Source: Nymphaea colorata (Eukaryota; Streptophyta; Magnoliopsida; Nymphaeales; Nymphaeaceae). From it: a stretch of 64,000 nt of DNA. Below are positions 56,331-64,000 of this stretch, one piece after another. Below the pieces are notes generated by a model. That model saw nothing but the letters and a program-made list of their open reading frames with translations, searched no databases and was not told where the DNA came from. Position 1 is the first letter of the stretch. Every line of letters begins with the position of its first letter. The stretch lies in assembly GCF_008831285.2 (NCBI RefSeq), contig NC_045145.1, positions 11,284,802 to 11,348,801 on the forward strand, given 5' to 3'. A program made the position numbers and the translations under genes.

Positions 56331-56739
56331 TGTTTTGCAATTTCTATGGAAAACCGAGATTTTATGTACGATTGTGTATAGGTACCCTAAACTTATTAAA
56401 AAACACTGAAAAGGGTTCTGAAAATAGTTTTGAAAATAATGGAGGAAATTCATGCTTTGAAATTTAAAATTGAAATCTCCTAGCTTCTAAGTGGTGTTTT
56501 AGAATTTTGTTGGAGATGCCTTGGCATGATATTGCTAGTGTTGCAAATATCTAAATGATGATTTAAATTCCTCTTTGTGGTTCTCGTCTTGACTTTAAAA
56601 TTGAAACTTAGAAATGACTTTTAGAGTGGGAGGCTCAGAACTGGCCAAGATCGAAAAACTGAATGGTTAGCAACATGTATGTATGCTTATGCAAGTTTTG
56701 TTATTTTGTGTGTGCATGACCCAATGGCGGTATAAATCC

Positions 56740-58900
56740 TATGTTTCTGACACTAACTAAAATCTTATTTAGATGTGGGTATTATGTTGAAACACGTTCA
56801 TATTGTATTTGAATTTGGATCCTCTTTCTTTGTTTAAACACATATTGATTTTATTGGTGACATTGGTATTATCTGAATGTAAATAACCATTTGAATTTTT
56901 TTTGGATCCAATCGTTACTTAAGATCCACATTTGTATCTAGTTGGGATGATGACATATTCATATCTGAATTTGTTTGGATATTGGTTAAAAATCTATATC
57001 CTGTTTATGTTGGTTCAAACGTATATTATTATGTTTGCTTTATGGATATTCGTCGCCATTTCCATGGTGATATTAGATATGACCAAATTTTTGTTTTATA
57101 TATCCATTTAAATGTTAAATTTGGATCTCATAGTAAACTTTGCACTCTTTTGACGCATGATTTTATTTGACTTGTTTTTGTTCAAGATCTATATCTTGTT
57201 TATATTGGATCCAAACATATTATGATATGCATTGATTTTTTAGAATTAATGATTTTATGAGTCATACATTTTTCAATGTGAGTAGCACTAGAGTGCTGGA
57301 AGACGAATTTCTTTTTGCTCCTCATGAAAGGATATTCTTCGATCAATAATTATATTACCATATGCTGGTATGCTAAGAGGTGTAAATCAATACTCTTAGA
57401 CATGGTATCCAGTGCTTGGTAAATGATAGATTTAGATCCAGATTAACTTGTTTGGATCATTGGATCCAAATATATGTACTTACATTGAATCCAATATATT
57501 ATCATGTTTGCTTTTTACCTACAGTTGTAAGATAACACTCTTAAACATGATGAAATCCATATTAACAAAATATTTTTATTTGAAGATCTATTGTACTAGA
57601 GTTCCAATACATGAAATTTTATTTGCTCTTATTAGATATGGCTAGCTGGTATGGATTTATATTTGTGTCATATTAAAAGTGAGAAAAAGAAAATCTTCAA
57701 TGTTGACTTAAGAGAACTAGAATTGTTTTTTTGGAAGGAGATATTTGTTATCTTTTCTATTGTTATGTTTGGGCCTATGTTGATATGATTTAAATTTTCT
57801 ATATTTGGACTGGTGAAATCCACATTACATGATGTTTAGATTGAGATATAAAAGGACTTGTTTGGATATGTAGAAAAAATCTATATCTTGTTTACATTGG
57901 TTCCAATATATGTTGTCATGTTTGCCTTTGGATTTGATCATATTGTGATATTTGTTGCCATTGTAGATCCAAAATGATTCTAAAGAACTATTAAATAAAT
58001 CTTTATTTGTTCATTTTTATGAAATATGAATTTGTTTTTAATCTGCATGGCCCAGCTTCATCAGTTCCAAAAAAATCCAATCATGTTGTCCAGCCCATTC
58101 CAAAGTTTTTGATTGATCTGATCGTTGCTCTCAGACATACATGCTCAAGAGATGTAATATAACACTCTTGAATTAAAATTCATACTAGCAAGAATGTGTT
58201 TATTTGAAGCTTTATAATAGTAAAGTGCTAGTAGATGATAACTTTATTTTCTTAAAAGAGAGATGGACTAGTATTGATCTGAAGCTGAATCATTTCAAAG
58301 GTAAAGAAAAAAAAAAACCTTTGGCCTTGCATAAGAACTAGGATGTCATTTGGATCCAAATATGGTTGTTGAATCGTATTGTATAATATTTTAATGAGGA
58401 TCATGTGTTTGAAATTCATATTAATTGTATTGTGGATATTGCTAGTTTGGATCCATGCTAATATAATCTAAATCTTTATATTCATTTAGCATTTGGTAAT
58501 TGGATCTATTTTATTGCTTGAGATCCACCTTACATACGACATTGATTCATATTTGAATATATATATTTGGATATATGGTTAAACATCTATATCTTGCTTA
58601 AATTAAATCCAAAGAAATTATGTTTTTTTTTTTACTTGTGGATCCAACTATGCTAGTATGCTACTAAGCAAGTTCTTGTTTGAGAATGACTTTGTTTTTC
58701 AATAGTTGTTATGAGGTGTAAAATAACACTTATGAATATAGTAGATCCATATTGAGATCTTGGAGATCTATAATGCACGTCAAAATGCAGATCTAGAAAT
58801 TAAAGAATATGTCGGCAAATATATATGTATTAGATACCCAAATAAAATAGGGTCTATGATGTTTTTTATGCATGATATAAAATTATTCCAATAGTAGAAA
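56740..58900. repeat. AT-rich block of long, diverged tandem repeats
   Basis: Phrases recur in the same order several times: ATCTATATC(T/C)TGTTTA followed by TTGG(A/T)TCCAAA (56990, 57187, 57880, 58585), a TTATCATGTTTGC-like phrase, then GTGTAA(A)ATAACACTCTTAAACAT (57370, 57525, 58150, 58715), then ATTTGAAG(A/C)T(C/T)TAT and AGTACTAGAGTGCT. Unit length is irregular, a few hundred bp. No gene. Confidence 0.65.
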
Positions 58901-59086
58901 TAAAATGACTCATTTGATGATCAAGTTTCATTGGTTTGATATGTTAATTAGCAACCAGACAATGAGCTGACTGAGAATCAGTTTGGCAATGAACCAACTG
59001 AAGCTTATTAGTGCATCATCTTGTGGATCGATTTATGGATCAGTTAGGAAAATAACTAACTGAGTCCAATTCTTCTATTCTTCAGC

Positions 59087-59668
59087 TATGTCACCTGAAT
59101 GCGGGGTGCGGGTGCCGGTGCCGGTGCGGGTGCCGGTGCGGCACATCTCAAAAAAATTAGGTGCGGCGGTGCGGTGAAGATATTTTATTAATATTAATAT
59201 TATTATTATTATTATTATTAATTTTTCGTAGAAATTGAATAACACAATTAAAATTATACATTTTTATGATAGTGGGAAAAAATCAAAAAAGAAATGTTTG
59301 AAAAAAAGGCAAACAGATCGTTTTATGAAAGTCACCATTCTTTAGTCCTGTATCGTTTTTTTTAAAGAGAAAAGAGAACATATAATATATCTATAGATGT
59401 ATTAAATTAGATGCAACGGCCGATGGGATTTGATTTTGTGGATTTTTAATCTGGTTTCATCCCGAAATCATATCCAGATCCAAACCATACACGTAATAAA
59501 TTTGGATTTGGATTCGACTCGGAACTTGATCCAACTCCCCTGGATGCGGTTTGGGTGCGCCTCATCATCGGGTGCGGTTTGGGTGCGCACCTGGAGCGCA
59601 CCCGCACCTGCACCCGCAAAGCACCCGGTGCGGGTGCGAGCTCCTGGGAAACGCACCCAGGTGACATT
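59087..59668. repeat. MITE-like element with GGTGC-rich inverted ends
   Basis: The left end reads TGTCACCTGAATGCGGGGTG and the right end, reverse complemented, TGTCACCTGGGTGCG. Both ends then run into arrays of GGTGCGGGTGC/CCGGTGC (59103-59175; 59570-59650). The middle is AT-rich with (ATT)n at 59198-59220. It is too small to encode a transposase. Sub-terminal GGTGC arrays suggest a hAT-type non-autonomous element. No target duplication was convincing. Confidence 0.6.
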
Positions 59669-59924
59669 GTTCTTAAGATAGATTATTGTGAGTTAAATAC
59701 TTGATATAAGGTTATATTGATAAAGCTAATACAAGAGGAAAATTCTTGTAAAGTTTAAAATAGTTGTCGAGATAATTGTATTTTTTCACACATGGGTGAA
59801 GAATGACAAGCCCATAAGAAAGGAAACGTCTGATTGATCACTCCAGATATTCTAGTTGCGGAAGACCCTCCGTAGATCGGTACGATCTCGTTGAAGCGAT
59901 TTCCCCGAAGCCTCCACAAGGACG

Positions 59925-60026
59925 ATGAAGAGCTTGGCTCTCCTTTTTCTCCTTTTTTTCTTTTTCAGAGTTCTTGCCTTTTCGCAAGACCCTCCTCAGC
60001 TCGGGTCAGCGCGAGTGGTTTTCCAG
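59925..60026 (+). CDS. CYP23: CYP23 cyclophilin (peptidyl-prolyl isomerase), exon 1: signal peptide
   Basis: ATG at 59925 starts MKSLALLFLLFFFFRVLAFS, a strong signal peptide, followed by QDPPQLGSARVVFQ. The 34-codon exon ends in phase 0 at a GTGCGA donor. The next coding text (TKYGDIEFGF, exon 2) follows as in plant CYP23, whose N-terminus is a signal peptide plus a short linker before the cyclophilin fold. The predicted location is the secretory pathway. The start is supported by position, signal peptide and phase. Confidence 0.82.
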
Positions 60027-62559
60027 GTGCGAGCCTGCAATTTTCTTATACCATCAACAGTTTTCTTTCGGTTCTCTTCTCCATTTTGTGCAGTTTTGAC
60101 GATAACCCTCAAACAATAGGTTGTGGGGCAGACCCTTGCTTCTGTAATGTCGTTGTAAACCCTACACACAGCAACGTTCGATACCCTTTCACACATAACC
60201 TTCCACAAGTTTCTGTTTCTTGTACTGGTATTTGGTTCTGCCGAAATTTTGAAGTCGGTGGTTGTTAATATGAAGAATGGGGTTGATTTTCTTGCGAAAT
60301 TTGTTTTTCTCTTTTTCATTTGATAGTTTGTTAAGGAAGCATGCTGGTTTGTCTTGTTTTCTTAATTTTACTGAGGTGCACTATAGATATGGTTACATCA
60401 GCATTTTCACCTTGGCATTGGTGGCCTTATCATGGTCATCATATTCTAAATGTGAATTTGAGTGTCATCGTGGGCTTTACTGCTCTATCCTAGAGAATTA
60501 CAGGGTTGGAATTAGGAAAACAAAGAATTGAGGACTGTGGGTTAGTTGACGAAGCCCTAAACTTCAATTTGGAACTTTTATTGTTCCGTCGCTATCAACA
60601 TTTCCTTTTCCCATCATTATGTACTAACATGAACTTGAAAGGCTTTTAGAGGAAGCTTCCTATTGTTCAAAGTTCCTAATATAATTTCAAATGTTCTACT
60701 AATTAGGTTAATGTGGATTAACTAATCATCCTAAGGTTAATATGATTTCCAAGTCCAAAGAATTCCAAAGGGGTTCACATGACTTGACATTCTATGTTCA
60801 CTAACATTCGCCTTTTAGCTCACATTTCTTTTCAATTCCTTAGGAAGTTACGAACTGCCTAAAATTATTTTTACCACAATAACATAATGTATGAATAGTG
60901 CACTGTCATCGTTTGGCTTAAATTTATTAGTGTCTGCTACTGAAAGTGTACCCCTGTAGGACTATATTTTCTTGCGTGAGTAGCTTGTTCTTGTTCAAAC
61001 CATGTTTGATGATCTTGATGCCATGCCAACGTTATTCTCTTTAAAAAATAATTTCCCTCCTTTGTGACTCACATTACATTCCACTTTGCACATTGTGTTG
61101 GATCTCTCTTGCTTTGCTAGTTCTGGTGTAAATTACTCAATATTACATTGTTTCTGAGAGCAGTCATAGGACTCATACCTCATAGGACTCATACCATCTT
61201 GTCTTAACTCTTAAGCATAAGCTGAGGACAACTTTTTTGAACATTCCTAACTTTGTACTTTGACTCATGATGGATGGACAAATTAGTTTCTGTAAAAGGA
61301 AAAACAATCAAATGTGAAGTGGGCCTGTGAAGATATAATAAGGATTTCTAAACTTTGTTAGTACTAGTGGATAAGGTGTGCCATCATAGTTTTACCAGCT
61401 GGAGGCTGCCAATCTACGACCACCAAGGGCTTTTTCTTGGTTTACCCCAACGTCCACACACACTCTTAACCCAATTTCTTATTTCACAAGAGGGTTGTCT
61501 AAAATTTGTCCTGATTCCTCGTCTTATCATAACAACTCAGAAACCCCTAGGCCTAGACCTATATTCCTTTGGGCACTATAGAGCTCTGTGTCATGAGATT
61601 CTGCTAGAATTGATGTAGAGTAATTTGATGATTCTCTCAGATAGCCCCAGTCCATTATGACCCAATTGTAGATGCAAGCCAATTTGTAGGCTATTTATGG
61701 TCCTTGTGAATCAGCAATCGCCACCTCCATTTTGAAGGGAAAAGTTGATCTTCCGTCAATGACTAGAACACATTCTAGAGAAGGAAGGTTGTGTAATTCA
61801 TTTTTATGCTCTTGGATCAGGTTTTGGGAGCATGTGACAGGAACCATGACATGGCTGACCTTGTATTTAACATTGCATGTAAAAAATAGATAGTGGGCTG
61901 GCATGGGGTTGTGTATGTCACGAAGATACTGTGACCACGACTAAGTGAATGTATGCAAGTTTGGCCTATTTCTGTAAATAAATTCTTGAACAAGAGAGAC
62001 TTCTACCTGATTTGGTGGAGCCTTGATGTTCAACCAGCAAGAGAAAAGGTTAGCCATTTGATGATCTTCTTAATGGGTGTTATGATTTTCTGATACAGTT
62101 TGTAGAATCTACAGTCATCTGAAATACTGGGATGTATGGGCATAACCGTGTGATGAAAATGTATCCTGGAAAACCGTAGGATGAAAATGTATCCTGGAAA
62201 ACCGTAGGTGTTAGAAATGCATATACAGAAAGATAAAAGGGTGGAATGTAATAACATGAAAAGGGGATGTGAGAAGTAGCAGTAAGTGTAAAATGATGGA
62301 AGCATATGATGTATTCACGATGCTGCCTAACTTTTTCAACTTGTGGATCATTAAGATTTGTTGTCTGACATAGTCATCAAATCGATGCAATAAATTGTCC
62401 TTGCACTTTTGTTTGGTGGCGAGTAGAAAATAACTAGCATTAACTTGGTATACCTTATCAACAATTCCATGTTCGCTACTTTTTCTTTTATAAATTTTAT
62501 AGTTTGGTTCTTTCGGATATCTTGGTACCTTATGCATATGTATATATTTTGTGATGCAG
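60027..62559 (+). other. CYP23 intron 1 (2.5 kb)
   Basis: Runs from GTGCGAGC to TGATGCAG. It is AT-rich, with a perfect 28-bp tandem duplication at 62152-62207. Open frames inside show no domain. No other gene seen in it. Confidence 0.75.
62152..62207. repeat. Perfect 28-bp tandem duplication in CYP23 intron 1
   Basis: GATGAAAATGTATCCTGGAA plus eight further bases occurs twice in tandem (62152-62179 and 62180-62207) without a mismatch. Confidence 0.95.
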
Positions 62560-62673
62560 ACAAAATATGGGGATATTGAATTTGGATTTTATCCTCAAGT
62601 TGCCCCCAAAACTGTCAAGCACATATTTGAACTTGTCCGCTTAGGATGCTTTAATACAAATCACTTTTTCCGG
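62560..62673 (+). CDS. CYP23: CYP23 exon 2: start of the cyclophilin domain
   Basis: Between TGATGCAG and the GTAAGAT donor, 38 codons read TKYGDIEFGFYPQVAPKTVK and HIFELVRLGCFNTNHFFR. The pattern GDIE...APKTV..F..L...G.Y....FFR is the first half of the cyclophilin fold, ending at the FFR that carries the catalytic Arg in family members. Phase 0 on both sides; no defects seen. Cyclophilins speed cis-trans isomerisation of Xaa-Pro bonds. Confidence 0.9.
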
Positions 62674-62770
62674 GTAAGATCCTTACAGTAGTTTCATTAG
62701 CAGTCATGCTATTATGTTTGATCTTTCTATCCTATGTGGCACTTAAATGGAAGCACAAAGCTGATTACAG

Positions 62771-62919
62771 ATCGACAAGAATTTTGTCGCTCAAGTGGCT
62801 GATGTTATGGGTGGCAGAACAGCTCCTTTAAATGAAGAACAGAGGGAAGAGGCTGTGAAAAATGTTGTCGGAGAATTTAGCAACATCAAGCACGTAAGAG
62901 GTGTACTTTCTATGGGAAG
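62771..62919 (+). CDS. CYP23: CYP23 exon 3: middle of the cyclophilin domain
   Basis: After a TTACAG acceptor, the exon reads IDKNFVAQVADVMGGRTAPL, then NEEQREEAVKNVVGEFSNIK and HVRGVLSMG, ending in phase 2 at a GTAAGT donor. FVAQVAD and RGVLSMG correspond to the core cyclophilin motifs FVIQ.GD and .GVLSMAN, in the divergent form typical of CYP23. The remaining exons, with the end of the domain, were not found up to 64000 and must lie beyond the window. This is the only gene here that looks intact so far as it is visible. Confidence 0.88.
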
Positions 62920-63669
62920 GTAAGTTGGCATCTGTAAAGCCAGTTAAATTTTCTTCACTTACGATAAGGCATGAAATATCTTAAAAACTTCTGACATTAG
63001 GTACAATAAGATTTAGAGCACCATTGCTCTCACAGAGTTGCACAAAGGCACTAAAAAGCAAGGAATTCTGTTTGAGGACAAAAAATGCTTACAAAAGTGT
63101 TACTGAAATAGGGATCATTCCTCAATATATACAAGAGGGGTTGCCTGAGCAAGCCATTGGTAGCTCCAAAAGGCTCTAAATGGAGACACTGGTGCTGGCC
63201 AAAGACTAGTTCAACTATGGTGAAAGGTCATCCCTGACCCAGGACTAAAAAAATTAAAAAGTACGAAATGAAAACAAATGAAAAGAAAATTATCGAAAAA
63301 TGTGTGTGTGTCTGTGTATTTGTGTAAACATTAAGTACATGTGTATAGAGATAAATGCAATTGTGTTATATAATACGTAAGATTACATATATGTTCTTAC
63401 TTCCTTCAAACTCATGTTGCTATGGTTGGATGTTTGCTGAGAAGGAATTATAATTTGGGTCAACAAAGTGTCTTGGTCTTGGTAAAGAAGTTTGCCAGTG
63501 CTATCTATAACTATAAGGGTAGGATAACATAAATGAAAAGCATTCTTCAAATACTTTCTCAAATACTTAACATCGTAACTGTCTGTTTCAAAATATTTCT
63601 TGCATTCATAAATTATATGGTGCCAGCTATATACATGACACTCTTCTTACCATAAGACAATGTCACCCG

Positions 63670-64000
63670 TTTTCCTCAGCTAAACTGTGTTTAGTTTGAT
63701 TGCAATGGTTATATTCAGCTCCTGTAGATGAAAAGTGAGACTTTCAAGAGAATCATGTAAAACACACAAACCTGGAATGGGGCAACAGGAATTATGATCA
63801 CCCTTCCAATCAAAATCAGTATAAGAAGCTAAACGGATAGAATATTGTCCCGATGTCTGGTGAATTGAATCCATTTAGATATGAGGGATATCTCTGCTGA
63901 AATCATTCTATGCTCCCCATTCATGATTTCCCATTGAACACCACCTCTGTTTGGGTCTCTCCAAATGGCCCCATTGATAACTCCTTTGCTTCTTCTGGAC
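63670..64000 (-). mobile_element. Copia RNase H fragment in CYP23 intron 3
   Basis: On the minus strand, near 63840-63700, SIRLASYTDFDWKGDHNSCC matches the copia RNase H block (L.YTDADWAGD...R). LCVLHDSLESLTFHLQEL follows, where YCVFLG..LISW..KKQ is usual. Upstream text to 64000 is frameshifted. It lies in the intron following exon 3 and is antisense to CYP23. Decayed; no LTR within the window. Confidence 0.7.

Noticed and set aside
60277-61618. Open frames inside CYP23 intron 1
   Set aside because: They lack domains and start context, and lie within a well-bounded intron.

Overview
The window looks like nuclear DNA of a flowering plant. It carries plant-type hAT, Ty1/copia, Ty3/gypsy and L1-like elements, initiator-tRNA-Met primer sites, a spliced cyclophilin gene of the CYP23 type, and broken copies of plant metabolic genes (FBPase, SBPase, threonine deaminase, mitochondrial carrier). 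The species cannot be named from sequence alone. Nearly all of the 64 kb is nested, decayed transposable-element sequence. Only one gene looks functional: CYP23 at the right edge, cut off by the window end.

Layout. 0.1-2.07 kb: frameshifted hAT transposase (-). 2.5-4.07 kb: possible exons of an unidentified spliced gene (-). 4.17-4.8 kb: GGCCC-rich element and a mitochondrial-carrier pseudogene. 5.7-9.66 kb: a Ty3/gypsy chromovirus (-) in the wrong order, with integrase-chromodomain upstream of gag-protease-RT. 10.1-12.1 kb: a complete non-autonomous LTR element with a 5-bp target duplication. 12.4-15.8 kb: degenerate tandem repeats (GGATCC type, then GGCCA type). 15.8-24.7 kb: a decayed gypsy element in normal order (+), with a solo copia-type LTR inside gag.

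25.7-31.1 kb: a LINE 3' end with a long (TA)n tract, another LINE zinc-finger fragment and an FBPase pseudogene. 31.1-42.5 kb: a long L1-like LINE (-), split cleanly by a young copia element (32161-37595, TSD ATCCC, LTRs differing at about six bases plus CT-tract length). The copia polyprotein has one nonsense codon and a small deletion on the RT active site. 43.2-44.0 kb: adjacent intron-bearing fragments of SBPase and threonine deaminase, the pattern of DNA-level gene-fragment capture. 44-50 kb: no gene recognised.

50.4-56.4 kb: a nested knot with a gypsy gag fragment, a TRIM-like element, two related LTRs in opposite orientation and a 300-bp promoter-like repeat in inverted copies. Together these make a palindromic architecture. 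56.7-58.9 kb: old, long-period, AT-rich repeats. 59.09-59.67 kb: a MITE-like element with GGTGC-rich termini about 260 bp upstream of the CYP23 start codon. 59.9-64 kb: CYP23 exons 1-3 with a 2.5-kb first intron and a copia RNase H remnant in the third intron.

The main interest is layered insertion (solo LTR in gag, copia in LINE, LTR elements in gypsy), several visible modes of element inactivation, and host gene pieces carried among the transposons.
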